DNA from: Acidimicrobiia bacterium
GTDB taxonomy: Bacteria; Actinomycetota; Acidimicrobiia; IMCC26256; PALSA-555
NCBI GenBank assembly: GCA_040881685.1
Contig: JBBECS010000053.1
Coordinates: 154,924 to 195,161, forward strand
Direction of reading: 5' to 3'
Length of the DNA stretch: 40,238 bases
In this document: positions 22,559 to 30,468 of the stretch, one piece after another
How positions within the stretch are numbered: the first letter of the stretch is position 1
Layout of the letters: each line of letters opens with the position of its first letter
Notes under the pieces: model-generated
Databases searched by the model: none
What the model was told of the DNA's origin: nothing
What the model saw: only the letters and a program-made list of their open reading frames with translations
Position numbers and translations under genes: made by a program

Positions 22559-23512
22559 TCAGGTTCCGAGACTCACCACACCGTCCGGATCGACCGCGAG
22601 GCGCACAGCGTCGCCAGGGGAAGGTGGTGCGTCGTCGCGGATCGTCAGCGCGAGCCTGTCGTCGCCGTCATCGAGCTGCACCTCGACGCGGAAGTGATCG
22701 CGGCGGAACGTGCGCGCGACCACGATGCCCGAGAGCTCACCGTCGGACGAGACCCGCAACGCATCCGGGCGGATCGCAATGCGGGCTCCGTCGGGTGCGC
22801 GCGTGACGTTCCAACCGAGGAAGTCGGCGACGAACCCTGACGCGGGGTTCCGCCACACCTCGACCGGCGTCCCGATCTGGTCGATTCGCCCGGCGTACAT
22901 GATCGCAACCCGGTCGCCGAGCGCGAAGGCCTCGTCCTGGTCGTGGGTCACGAGCAGCACCGCGAGGCCGAGACGATCGAACAGCTCCCGCAGCTCACCA
23001 GCCAGGTCGTCGCGCAGCGCAGCGTCCAACGCGCCGAGGGGTTCGTCGAGCATCAAGAGACTCGGTTCCGGTGCGAGCGCCCGAGCCAAGGCGACGCGCT
23101 GCTGCTCGCCACCCGAGAGATCTCGGATGCTTCGGTGCTCGAAGCCTTCGAGTCCGACGAGTGCGAGCACTTCTCCAGCCCGAGCGGTTGCTTGGTCACG
23201 GGGGACGTCTCGCATGCGCAATCCGAACGCAACGTTGCGCAGGACGTCGCGGTGCGGGAAGAGCGCGTGATCTTGGAACATCAGGCCGAGGCCACGTCGG
23301 TGGGGCGGGGCGTCTGCGAGGTCCACTCCGTCTCGCGCGATGACGCCGGCATCGGGGCGCTCCAAGCCCGCGATCGCCCGCAACAGGGTGGACTTCCCAC
23401 TCCCGCTGGGACCGAGCACGCACACGACCTCGTGGTCGCCGACGGTGAGGTCGAGCCCGTCGACGGCGACCGTGGTGCCGTACCGCACCGTGAGACCGCG
23501 GATCTCGAGCAT
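22559..23512 (-). CDS. thiQ: Thiamine ABC transporter, ATP-binding protein
   Basis: A 317-residue ABC ATPase that powers thiamine uptake with ThiB and ThiP. It has Walker A GPSGSGKST (about 34-42), Q-loop LMFQDHALFPH near 78, signature LSGGEQQRVALARALA near 128-143, Walker B LLMLDEPLGALD near 149-160, and switch His in VTHDQDEAFA near 185. A C-terminal TOBE-like segment from about 235 (IRPDALRVSSDGELSGIVV) makes it longer than the roughly 230-residue enterobacterial ThiQ and more like the Fe(III)/spermidine ATPases. The ATG at 23512 overlaps the ThiP stop by one base. The thiamine assignment comes from ThiB and the TPP riboswitch upstream, not from this protein alone. Confidence 0.88.
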   Translation of the reverse strand: MLEIRGLTVRYGTTVAVDGLDLTVGDHEVVCVLGPSGSGKSTLLRAIAGLERPDAGVIARDGVDLADAPPHRRGLGLMFQDHALFPHRDVLRNVAFGLRMRDVPRDQATARAGEVLALVGLEGFEHRSIRDLSGGEQQRVALARALAPEPSLLMLDEPLGALDAALRDDLAGELRELFDRLGLAVLLVTHDQDEAFALGDRVAIMYAGRIDQIGTPVEVWRNPASGFVADFLGWNVTRAPDGARIAIRPDALRVSSDGELSGIVVARTFRRDHFRVEVQLDDGDDRLALTIRDDAPPSPGDAVRLAVDPDGVVSLGT

Positions 23513-25092
23513 CAGAACGCCCCAAGCTCGCGGGTGCGGAATCGCTCGATTGCGAGCACGGAGACGAGCGTCAGGAGCATCAGGATCGTGCTGGCGGCCA
23601 TGGCCGCACCGAAGTTCTGCGCGCCGGGCTGGCCGAGAAGCCTGAACACGACGACCGGAAGCGTCGGGCGGTCCGGGCGCGCGATGAAGGCCGTCGCGCC
23701 GAACTCCCCGAGCGAGATCGCGAAGGCGAACCCTGCGGCGACAAGAAGCCCGCGGGCCGCGATCGGCAGGTCCACCTCCCGCCAGACGGCGCGCGGTGAC
23801 GCGCCGAGCACCGCGGCTGCCTCGCGCAGTCGTGGCTCGATCGAACGGAGTACCGGCACCGCGACGTACACCACCACTGCGACGGCCACCAGCGCGTGGG
23901 CGATCGGCACGAGGACCCATGAGCCGCGCAGATCGAGCGGCTGCTCGTCGAGGGCGATGAGGAAGCCGAAGCCCACGGTGACCGCCGACACTCCGAGCGG
24001 CAGCGCCAACACGAGATTCAGCGCCGCGCCACGTCGGGAGCGCGCGATGGCGAACGCGGCAGTGCCGCCGACGAGCAACGCGATCGCGGTTGCACCGAGC
24101 GCGTACAGCACTGAGTTGCCGATCGCCTCCGCCGGCGGCACGAAGAGCACGCTGTTCGCGTGCAGCTCGCCGAGCGCTCGGTAGAAGCCGAAGCCGAATC
24201 CGTCGGCAGTGTCGAACGACCGCGCCACGAGCACCGCAATGGGTGTACCGAGCAGGAGCCCCGTCGTGGTGAGCACTCCGGTCAGCAGTGCTCGCTCGCC
24301 GGCCGCGCGTGGGAGACGCACAGATTCGGGCGCGGACACGAGGGACAGCGGCACCGTCCGTCGGCCCAGCGATCCGGTCATGACCAGCAATGCGACGACG
24401 GCGATGAGCTGCACGATCGACAGTGCCGCCGCGGTGCGCAGATCGAGCACTTGTGTGGTTTGGCGGTAGATCTCGGTCTCGAGTGTGGCTCGCGACGGTC
24501 CGCCGAGGATCAGGATGATCCCGAACGACGTGAACGAGAACAGGAACACGATCGAGGTTGCCGCCAGGATTGCCGGCCGCAACGCGGGGAGCGTGACCGA
24601 AACGAGGGCGCGAAGTCGGGTCGCACCCAGGACCCGCGCGGCGTCCTCTTGCCGCGGGTCGAGATGCGACCAGAGCCCGCCCACGACATAGACGACGACC
24701 GCGTAGTTGAAGAACGCGTGCGCGAGCAGGATCGCCGCGATGGACGGCTCGAAACCCAACGCTCGGAACGCAGAGGCGACCACCACCGTCGGCAGCACGA
24801 ACGGCACGATCATGAGGCCGCGCACCAGCGCGCGCCCTCGGAACCGGTAGCGCGCCACCACGAAGGCCGCGGGGAGCGCGACCACCAGCGTGAGCGCCGT
24901 CGATGCCGCGGCCTGCCAGACGGTGAACCACATGATGTGGCGCATGCCGGAGTCGCTGAACACGTGGCCCACCGGAGAGAAATCGAGGCCTCCGTCTGGC
25001 CACAGCCCGCGCCCGAGGATCGTGACAACGGGGTACACGAAGAAGACGCCCATGAAGGCGATCGGAACCGCCCATGCCGCTCCTCGCCTCAA
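23512..25092 (-). CDS. thiP: Thiamine ABC transporter, permease (fused two-domain)
   Basis: A 526-residue membrane protein with about 12 helices and two copies of the binding-protein-dependent permease domain, as in ThiP. Each half has its EAA-type coupling loop: EDAARVLGATRLRALVSVTLPALRPAI near residues 150-176, and REAAAVLGASPRAVWREVDLPIAARGLL near 420-447. The best start is TTG at 25092, which overlaps the thiB stop as TTGA; no ATG or GTG precedes the first helix in frame except inside thiB, and the next Met is within helix 1. It forms the channel for thiamine with the ATPase encoded immediately downstream. Confidence 0.88.
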   Translation of the reverse strand: MRRGAAWAVPIAFMGVFFVYPVVTILGRGLWPDGGLDFSPVGHVFSDSGMRHIMWFTVWQAAASTALTLVVALPAAFVVARYRFRGRALVRGLMIVPFVLPTVVVASAFRALGFEPSIAAILLAHAFFNYAVVVYVVGGLWSHLDPRQEDAARVLGATRLRALVSVTLPALRPAILAATSIVFLFSFTSFGIILILGGPSRATLETEIYRQTTQVLDLRTAAALSIVQLIAVVALLVMTGSLGRRTVPLSLVSAPESVRLPRAAGERALLTGVLTTTGLLLGTPIAVLVARSFDTADGFGFGFYRALGELHANSVLFVPPAEAIGNSVLYALGATAIALLVGGTAAFAIARSRRGAALNLVLALPLGVSAVTVGFGFLIALDEQPLDLRGSWVLVPIAHALVAVAVVVYVAVPVLRSIEPRLREAAAVLGASPRAVWREVDLPIAARGLLVAAGFAFAISLGEFGATAFIARPDRPTLPVVVFRLLGQPGAQNFGAAMAASTILMLLTLVSVLAIERFRTRELGAF

Positions 25093-26132
25093 CGGAGCAC
25101 GATTTCGGTCCACTGCCGAATCCACGTGTCGCGGTTCCGTTCGATGTCCTCCGGCGGGATCGAGAGTGCTGGCCGTTCGGGGAGCCCTGCGTACTCCACG
25201 AACGCCGGCGGGAGCGCAGCGTCGCCGCGCACCGGGAACACGTACATCTGCTCCGGCATGTCCTCCTGGAAGCGCTTCGACAGCATGAAGTCGACGAGCT
25301 GTCGAGCCGCACCGCGGCGCTCGGTTCCCTTCAACACGCCGGCGAACTCGATCTGCTGGAAGCACGTCGACGCGACGCTGCCGGCGCGCGCGGGTCCGCC
25401 GTCCTCGGGAATGGTCGCCGGTGGGCTGGATGCGTACGACACGACGACTGGGCGGTCTCCGCTGTCGCTCGCGGCGGTGAAGTGCTCGTACCACGCTTGC
25501 TCCCAGCCGTCGACGACCAGAACATCGTTGGCGCGCAACGACGTCCAGTAGTTGCGCCAGCTCTCGCCGATGAAGTTCGCCCTCGTCGCGAGCATGAAGG
25601 CGAGGCCGGGAGACGACGTCGCCGGGTTCTCGACCACCGTGAGGCTCTTGTATGCATCGCTGGTCAGGTGCTTGAAGCTCGTCGGCGGGGCCAAGCCGTG
25701 GTCGGCGAACCACTCTTTGTCGTAGTTCACGCAGACGTCGGCACGGTCGATCGGGGTGACGCGATGGCGACGATCGAGCACGTAGCCCGATGGGACGAGA
25801 TCGAGTTGACGTGCCGTGTACGGCTCGAAGATCCCGTTGTCGAGTGCGCGCGACAGGAAGGTGTTGTCGACGCCGTAGAGCACGTCGCCGATTGGATGGT
25901 CCTTCGTGAGGATCGCCTGGTTGAGTGCCTGACCCGCATCGCCGGCCCGCAGGATGCGCACCTTGATATCGGTCGAGCGCGTGAACGCTCGCAGCACGGC
26001 TTTTGAGACGTTGAACGAGTCGTGCGTCACGAGCGTGATCGTCACGGTCTCACTCGCGCCGGTCGAGGTGGCAAGTCCGCCGATCACCAAGGCCACGATC
26101 GCGACGATCGAGGGCAAGCGCCGAGTGATCAC
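25089..26132 (-). CDS. thiB: Thiamine ABC transporter, substrate-binding protein
   Basis: A 347-residue extracellular solute-binding protein of the ThiB group. The mature part opens with TITLVTHDSFNVSKAVLRAFTRSTDIKVRIL near residues 32-62. Next come GDVLYGVDNTFLSRALDNGIFEPY near 82-105 and the conserved VCVNYDKEWF near 134. An N-terminal signal helix (about 7-27) ends in STGASE. No lipobox Cys is present, which is unusual for a binding protein of a Gram-positive-type cell, so it may stay membrane-bound by an uncleaved helix or be released. GTG 26132 overlaps the thiN stop as GTGA. Gene order thiN-thiB-thiP-thiQ under a TPP riboswitch supports thiamine or its phosphates as ligand. Confidence 0.9.
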   Translation of the reverse strand: MITRRLPSIVAIVALVIGGLATSTGASETVTITLVTHDSFNVSKAVLRAFTRSTDIKVRILRAGDAGQALNQAILTKDHPIGDVLYGVDNTFLSRALDNGIFEPYTARQLDLVPSGYVLDRRHRVTPIDRADVCVNYDKEWFADHGLAPPTSFKHLTSDAYKSLTVVENPATSSPGLAFMLATRANFIGESWRNYWTSLRANDVLVVDGWEQAWYEHFTAASDSGDRPVVVSYASSPPATIPEDGGPARAGSVASTCFQQIEFAGVLKGTERRGAARQLVDFMLSKRFQEDMPEQMYVFPVRGDAALPPAFVEYAGLPERPALSIPPEDIERNRDTWIRQWTEIVLR

Positions 26133-26803
26133 GTCAGGTCCTCCAAAGCATGCGGCTGGACGGCGAGCAGTGCGCCGGCACGGATCGCAACCGACGCGGT
26201 CGACTCCGTCAGCTCGTTGCTCACCCCACGGGTGGATCCCGGGAGGAGCTCGTCATCGTCGAGCGGATAGAGCAGTCCACTCGTCGTCACGCCGCGTGCC
26301 ACGCCCCCGACCGCGAGCAGCGTGCACAGGGATCCCGCCGTGCCGTGCAGCTCGGTGCGCGATCGGATGACCGTGATCAGCGCGGATCCGATCCACGCGT
26401 CGATCTCGGAATCCGCGAAGCGCGACGACGCGAGGAGCAGCGCGTTGGCCAGGAAGTGGTCGACGCGGCCGCCATGACCGCCGACCACCGTGATGCGTCG
26501 GGCTCCCCTTGCCTGTGCCGCCTCGAGAGCGAGCTCCAGGTCGCTGGCGTCCTTCTGGGCCGGATGGCGCTCCACGTCGGTGCCGGCGGCTTCCGCGTCG
26601 GCGAGCGCGACCGGGTCGACAGAGTCGAGGTCGCCCACGACGAGGTCGACGTGGCGCCCGAGCGCCCGCGCGTGGTGGAGTCCCGAATCAGCCGCGATCA
26701 CGAACGCGCCGTCCGCCAGCAACGACGCGACTGCCTCAGGTGGGGGATCGCCGCCTGCGAACACGAGCGCGTCGGTGGCTGGGCCCGATGCAGGCTGGCT
26801 CAT
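26129..26803 (-). CDS. thiN: Thiamine pyrophosphokinase
   Basis: A 224-residue cytosolic kinase that transfers pyrophosphate from ATP to thiamine, giving the active cofactor TPP. Catalytic-domain motifs are FVIAADSGLHHARALGRHVDLVVGDLDSVD near residues 34-63, HPAQKDASDLELALEAA near 79-95, and VVGGHGGRVDHFLANALLL near 106-124. The C-terminal part is the strand-rich TPP-binding half (GSLCTLLAVGGVARGVTTSGLLYPL; GVSNEL near 190). ATG 26803 follows the TPP riboswitch by a few bases, so TPP should control its translation or transcription. It is the first gene of the transporter operon, forming a direct uptake-and-activation route for thiamine. Confidence 0.94.
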   Translation of the reverse strand: MSQPASGPATDALVFAGGDPPPEAVASLLADGAFVIAADSGLHHARALGRHVDLVVGDLDSVDPVALADAEAAGTDVERHPAQKDASDLELALEAAQARGARRITVVGGHGGRVDHFLANALLLASSRFADSEIDAWIGSALITVIRSRTELHGTAGSLCTLLAVGGVARGVTTSGLLYPLDDDELLPGSTRGVSNELTESTASVAIRAGALLAVQPHALEDLT

Positions 26804-26806
26804 GGT

Positions 26807-26917
26807 TCCCTCCCTTCGCCGGCATTACCCGGAGCAGGTTCGAGGGGTCGGCGCCGCTGTCGTGCGTTCGCACGACGTGGTCGCCCTCTCAGCCCGGCTG
26901 TCCCGAGCTCCCCGTGG
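26807..26917 (-). promoter_or_regulatory. TPP riboswitch (THI element)
   Basis: Read on the minus strand, the region has the conserved parts of the THI element in order. First comes CCGGGCTGAGAGGG with the core CUGAGA (about 26886-26899). A perfect 7-bp variable hairpin follows at 26859-26865/26870-26876. The pyrophosphate-binding half is GAACCTGCTCCGGGTAATGCC (about 26821-26842), then GGCGAAGGGA. The final GGGAGGG (26808-26814) doubles as the ribosome-binding site of thiN, whose ATG is at 26803. TPP binding would therefore hide the ribosome-binding site and reduce expression of thiN-thiB-thiP-thiQ. Confidence 0.95.
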
Positions 26918-26953
26918 GATGTCAACCGCGACGCGATCAGCGCGGCGTGTGAC

Positions 26954-26959
26954 GATGGT
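26954..26959 (-). promoter_or_regulatory. Possible -10 box of the thiamine operon
   Basis: TACCAT on the minus strand lies about 37 bases before the aptamer, a suitable place for the operon promoter. A perfect TTGACA at 26920-26925 (minus strand) has no matching -10 box 17 bases on, so it is less likely to be used. Confidence 0.3.
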
Positions 26960-26983
26960 ACCGGAACCGACGTGAGGAAGGGC

Positions 26984-27547
26984 ATGTCGAACGAGATCAT
27001 CGTGGTGCGCCACGGCGCAACGGAGTGGAGTGAAAGCGGACGCCACACGAGCCGCACGGACCTCGCGCTGACCGAAGCCGGGCGCCAGGAAGCCGAGCAC
27101 CTCCGCGAGCGCCTGCGTGATCTCGACTTCGAACTCGTGCTCACGAGCCCCATGCGCCGCGCCCGGGATACCGCGGCGATCTGTGGTGTGGGTGAGCGCG
27201 CCGAGGTGGACGATCTCCTCAGAGAGTGGGACTACGGCGCGTACGAAGGTGTCACGACCCGGGAGATCCGCGAGACCGTTCTGGGTTGGACGGTCTGGAC
27301 GGGCTCGTGCCCCGACGGTGAGACGGCCGCAGAAGTGGGTGCCCGTGCGGACGCGGTGCTGGAGCGGACGGCGACGATCGACGGGAGGGTCGCGGTGTTC
27401 AGCCACGGCCATTTCCTTCGTGTGCTCATGGCTCGCTGGCTCGAGCTCCCCTCGACCGATGGCCGGCTGTTCGCACTCCGCACCGGGACGCTGAGCATCT
27501 TGGGCTACGAGCGGGAGCAGCGTGTTCTGGCGCAGCTGAACGGGTAA
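26984..27547 (+). CDS. Histidine phosphatase (phosphoglycerate mutase-like)
   Basis: A 187-residue enzyme of the histidine phosphatase superfamily. The catalytic RHG motif is in IIVVRHGATEWSESGRHTSRTDLALTEAGR (residues 5-34), followed by VLTSPMRRARDTAAICG near 52-68, the acid REWDYGAYEG near 80-89, and the second catalytic His in VAVFSHGHFLRVL near 137-149. Members dephosphorylate sugar phosphates, nucleotides or cofactors. GAGGAAGG lies a few bases before ATG 26984, which fixes the start. It diverges from the thiamine operon, and the next DinB-like gene begins ten bases after its stop. The substrate is unknown; SixA- or GpmB-like labels are possible but unsupported. Confidence 0.92.
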   Translation: MSNEIIVVRHGATEWSESGRHTSRTDLALTEAGRQEAEHLRERLRDLDFELVLTSPMRRARDTAAICGVGERAEVDDLLREWDYGAYEGVTTREIRETVLGWTVWTGSCPDGETAAEVGARADAVLERTATIDGRVAVFSHGHFLRVLMARWLELPSTDGRLFALRTGTLSILGYEREQRVLAQLNG

Positions 27548-27557
27548 GAATTCGCGC

Positions 27558-28124
27558 ATGGCTGCTGACAAGCTCATCAAGGACCACCAGAAGGCTCGTC
27601 AAGGATTCACGAGCGTCGTCGAATCGGTCGACGCGTCGCGATGGGATGCGCCGTCGCCGTGTCCCGAGTGGGATGCGCGCGGCGTGGTGGAACACGTGAT
27701 CGGGTTCCACGAGATGCTGCTGCTGAAGCCGCTCGGCGTGAAGGCCGATCGACCGCGTGAGGACGCCGTGGCGCGCTGGAAGGCGACCGATGCCGCGCTC
27801 AGTGAGGCGTTGAGCAGCGTCGCCGCGCTCGACCAGGAAGTGGACGGCCCGATGGGCACCACCACACCGCGATCGCTCCTGCCTGCGCTCACCGGCGACG
27901 TGCTCATGCACTCGTGGGATCTCGGCCGCGCCGCCGGTCTCGACGTCGAGCTCGATCCGGACCTGTCGGCGGCTGCCCTCGAGATGGGTCAGAAGAACGC
28001 CGAGCAGCTCGCGGCGTCGAAGATGTTCGGGCCTCCGGTGGCCGTGCCCGACGATGCCCCGGTCCAGGATCGAATGCTCGGTCAGTTCGGGCGAGACCCC
28101 GGGTGGAGCCCGCCGAAGCAGTAG
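27558..28124 (+). CDS. DinB/maleylpyruvate isomerase-like protein (TIGR03086-type)
   Basis: A 188-residue member of the TIGR03086-like branch of the mycothiol-dependent DinB family. The N-terminal FTSVVESVDASRWDAPSPCPEWDARGVVEHVIGFHEMLL (about 17-55) carries the family Cys-Pro-x-Trp and His-rich helix. TGDVLMHSWDLGRAAGLD near 113-130 supplies further metal-ligand candidates. It is expected to be a soluble four-helix-bundle protein that uses or binds mycothiol; the reaction is unknown. The ATG is ten bases after the phosphatase stop, so the pair is probably one transcript. A paralogue of the same superfamily is encoded at 2160-2846. Confidence 0.87.
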   Translation: MAADKLIKDHQKARQGFTSVVESVDASRWDAPSPCPEWDARGVVEHVIGFHEMLLLKPLGVKADRPREDAVARWKATDAALSEALSSVAALDQEVDGPMGTTTPRSLLPALTGDVLMHSWDLGRAAGLDVELDPDLSAAALEMGQKNAEQLAASKMFGPPVAVPDDAPVQDRMLGQFGRDPGWSPPKQ

Positions 28125-28164
28125 GCGGAGCCGGAGCCTGCGACGGCGACCAATGGAGGCGGCG

Positions 28165-29301
28165 CTACCGGTAGTTCCCCGTGTGTCCGAGGCTGTAGCG
28201 CCCGGGCTGGGGAAAGTACGCGAGGCCGTGCGGCCCATGGCCGACCGGGATCGTCGCGAGCAGATGACCGTCGGCGGTGTCGAACACATACACCACGTCG
28301 TGGTAGCGCGCGCTCACCCAGAACTGCGTGCCGTCGGATGACACGCCACCCATGTCGGGGCTTCCACCACCGGGGATGACCCACGTGCTCACGACGGCAT
28401 CGGTCGCGAAGTCGATCACGCTCACCGATCCCGCGGCGCGGTTGGTCACGTAGAGCGCTGTCGCATCGCGACTTGGAGAGAGGCCGTGCGCACCCGCAGC
28501 CGTGGGCACGAAGGCCAGCTCAGTCATGGTCAGCGGGTCCACGACCGAGACGCCGCCGCCGCCCTTCACGTGGTTCGCCACGTAGACCTTCGATCCGTCG
28601 GGCGAGAGCCGGACGTCGATCGGCTCCCCACCGACCTCGACCTCGCCGGTGTAGGCGAGTGTCGCGAGGTCGATCCGCACCACCCACCCCGAGAACTCGC
28701 AGCTTGCGATCATCGTTGAGCCGTCAGCGGTGAAGTCGGCGTGGTTGATGCCGCGGTGCGGTATCTCGACCGACTTCACGAGCTCCCACGTGACCGGGTC
28801 GCGGAAGTCGATTTGGCTGTTGCGCTCTGCCATCACTGCGGCGTACTTGCCGCCGGGGGTGAAGTACAGGTTGTACGGATCGTCGACGGGGATCGCCGGA
28901 CCAGGAAGGCTGGTCCGCGGGTCGATCGGCGTGAGCGTGTTGCCGTTGTTGTTGTTGACGTAGAGGGTTTGCAGGTCGTAGGACGGCACGACGTGCTGCG
29001 GCAACGCATCGACGGGAAACGAGTTGACGACTTGGAACGTCGCGGGATCGATCACCGTGACGGTGCTCGAATGACCATTCGGCACGTACACCCGCGCCGG
29101 TACGTCGCGTATCGAGGCCGCGAGCATCCCGGCGCGTGTGTAGGCGTAGACATCTGTTCGTGGGGGAGCCGTCGTCGTGGTGGCGACCGGCGCGGTCGTC
29201 GACGGCTTCGCCTTGGTGTTCGGGTCGCTTCCGTCACCGCTCCCGCACGCGGGAACGGCAACCAATGCCGTCATTGCAGTGACGACAAGGACCCGTTGCA
29301 T
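28165..29301 (-). CDS. YncE-like beta-propeller lipoprotein
   Basis: A 378-residue exported protein. The signal helix VLVVTAMTALVAVPAC ends in a plausible lipobox Cys (residue 19), followed by a Thr/Pro linker (PSTTAPVATTTTAPP, about 33-47). About seven blades of the YVTN/YncE type follow, with repeats such as ARVYVPNGHSSTVTVIDPATFQVV, TLYVNNNNGNTLTPIDP, GSKVYVANHVKGGGGVSVVDP and TALYVTNRAAGSVSVIDFATDAVV. It should sit on the outer face of the membrane as a binding or structural propeller; no catalytic residues are recognised. It diverges from the amino-acid dehydrogenase gene with only 33 bases between starts. A 40-base gap separates its 3' end from the convergent DinB-like gene. Confidence 0.88.
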   Translation of the reverse strand: MQRVLVVTAMTALVAVPACGSGDGSDPNTKAKPSTTAPVATTTTAPPRTDVYAYTRAGMLAASIRDVPARVYVPNGHSSTVTVIDPATFQVVNSFPVDALPQHVVPSYDLQTLYVNNNNGNTLTPIDPRTSLPGPAIPVDDPYNLYFTPGGKYAAVMAERNSQIDFRDPVTWELVKSVEIPHRGINHADFTADGSTMIASCEFSGWVVRIDLATLAYTGEVEVGGEPIDVRLSPDGSKVYVANHVKGGGGVSVVDPLTMTELAFVPTAAGAHGLSPSRDATALYVTNRAAGSVSVIDFATDAVVSTWVIPGGGSPDMGGVSSDGTQFWVSARYHDVVYVFDTADGHLLATIPVGHGPHGLAYFPQPGRYSLGHTGNYR

Positions 29302-29320
29302 CGGCCCATTGTCACTCGCG

Positions 29321-29326
29321 TAGCGT
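29321..29326 (+). promoter_or_regulatory. Putative -10 box, amino-acid dehydrogenase gene
   Basis: TAGCGT lies eight bases before GTG 29335. A -35-like TTGCAT at 29296-29301 is 19 bases upstream and overlaps the start codon of the divergent lipoprotein gene. Confidence 0.45.
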
Positions 29327-29334
29327 CAACACCC

Positions 29335-30468
29335 GTGACGATCGTGACCGAGCAGATGATCTCCCACGGTCACGAGCAGGTCGTCTTCGTCGCCGATGCC
29401 GGCTCAGGGCTCCGCGCGATCATCGCGATCCACTCGACGGCGTTGGGACCTTCGCTCGGCGGTGTGCGGTTCTGGCACTACGAGCAGGAACGCGATGCCG
29501 TGCTCGACGTGCTGCGCCTCTCCGAGGCGATGACGCTCAAGGCGTCGATCTCGGGCCTCCACCAGGGAGGCGGGAAAGCCGTCGTGCTGCTCGCGGCGCC
29601 CGACGCGCCGCACTCAGCATCGATGCTGCGCGCGTTGGGGCGGGCGATCGACGAGCTCGGCGGGCGGTACCTGGCGGCCGAGGACGTGGGCGCGACACCC
29701 GGAGACATGGAGGCGCTCGCGCTCGAGACGCCCTGGGTCACCGGCGTGGACGTCGCGGCCGGAGGCTCTGGTGATCCGTCACCGATCACGGCCGTCGGCG
29801 TGATGGCGGCGATGCGGGCGGTCGCCCGTGCGCTCGACGACGGACCGTCGATCGAGGGCTATCGGGTCGCGGTCCAAGGGGTCGGCCACGTCGGCCGTCA
29901 CCTCGTCACCGACCTCGTGGAGGCAGCGGCAGAAGTGGTCGTGACCGACGTGAACCGTGATCGAGCGCGCGAGGTGGCGGCCGAGCACAACGTAGAGGTC
30001 GTTGAGCCCGACGCGATCCTCGAGGCTCCGTGCGACGTGCTCGCTCCGTGCGCGCTCGGTGGGGTCCTCGACGCAGACACGGTTCCGCTGCTCCAATGCC
30101 GTGCTGTGTGCGGCGCTGCGAACAATCAGCTCGCTGACGACGGGATCGACGACCTGCTGGTCGAGCGCGGCATCCTGTACGCGCCCGACTTCGCCGCAAA
30201 CGCCGGAGGGATCATCAACATCGCCGAGGAGTTCACCGGGTACTCACTCGAGCGTGCTCTCGAGCGCACGGCCCGCATCGAGGACACGATGACCGCAGTG
30301 TTCGAGCGCGCACGGGCGGAAGGTCGCGGGCCAGGACGTATCGCAGCCGACATGGCGAACGAACGCATCGCACGCGAGGGCTCCGGGCGACGTTGGAACC
30401 CTGGGGACCCGACGGCGTGGACGGGTGGCGAACCGCTGCGGCGCCTCCGACCGGTGGCGGACCGTTGA
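29335..30468 (+). CDS. Leu/Val/Phe (branched-chain or aromatic) amino-acid dehydrogenase
   Basis: A 377-residue NAD-dependent oxidative deaminase of the Glu/Leu/Phe/Val dehydrogenase family. The catalytic domain has STALGPSLGGVRFW near residues 33-46, LSEAMTLKASISGLHQGGGKAVVL near 62-85 with both expected Lys residues, and YLAAEDVGATPGDM near 112-125. The Rossmann domain is marked by VAVQGVGHVGRHLV near 178-191 and VVTDVNRDRAREVA. The later CALGGVLD, GAANNQL and APDFAANAGGIIN segments are highly conserved. It interconverts a hydrophobic amino acid and its 2-oxo acid. The start is GTG 29335 (promoter box eight bases upstream) or ATG 29356. The RNase D gene starts inside its stop. Confidence 0.93.
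   Translation: MTIVTEQMISHGHEQVVFVADAGSGLRAIIAIHSTALGPSLGGVRFWHYEQERDAVLDVLRLSEAMTLKASISGLHQGGGKAVVLLAAPDAPHSASMLRALGRAIDELGGRYLAAEDVGATPGDMEALALETPWVTGVDVAAGGSGDPSPITAVGVMAAMRAVARALDDGPSIEGYRVAVQGVGHVGRHLVTDLVEAAAEVVVTDVNRDRAREVAAEHNVEVVEPDAILEAPCDVLAPCALGGVLDADTVPLLQCRAVCGAANNQLADDGIDDLLVERGILYAPDFAANAGGIINIAEEFTGYSLERALERTARIEDTMTAVFERARAEGRGPGRIAADMANERIAREGSGRRWNPGDPTAWTGGEPLRRLRPVADR

Noticed and set aside
22559-25312. A 917-codon open frame covering thiQ and continuing through the thiP region
   Set aside because: The ABC ATPase begins at ATG 23512; the rest is a different frame of thiP, has no domain features and is Arg/Ser-rich as expected of a shadow frame in GC-rich DNA.
24160-25551. 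A long plus-strand open frame antisense to thiP and thiB
   Set aside because: It shows low-complexity Arg/Glu/His composition and no motif, while the minus-strand genes have full family signatures and coupled starts.
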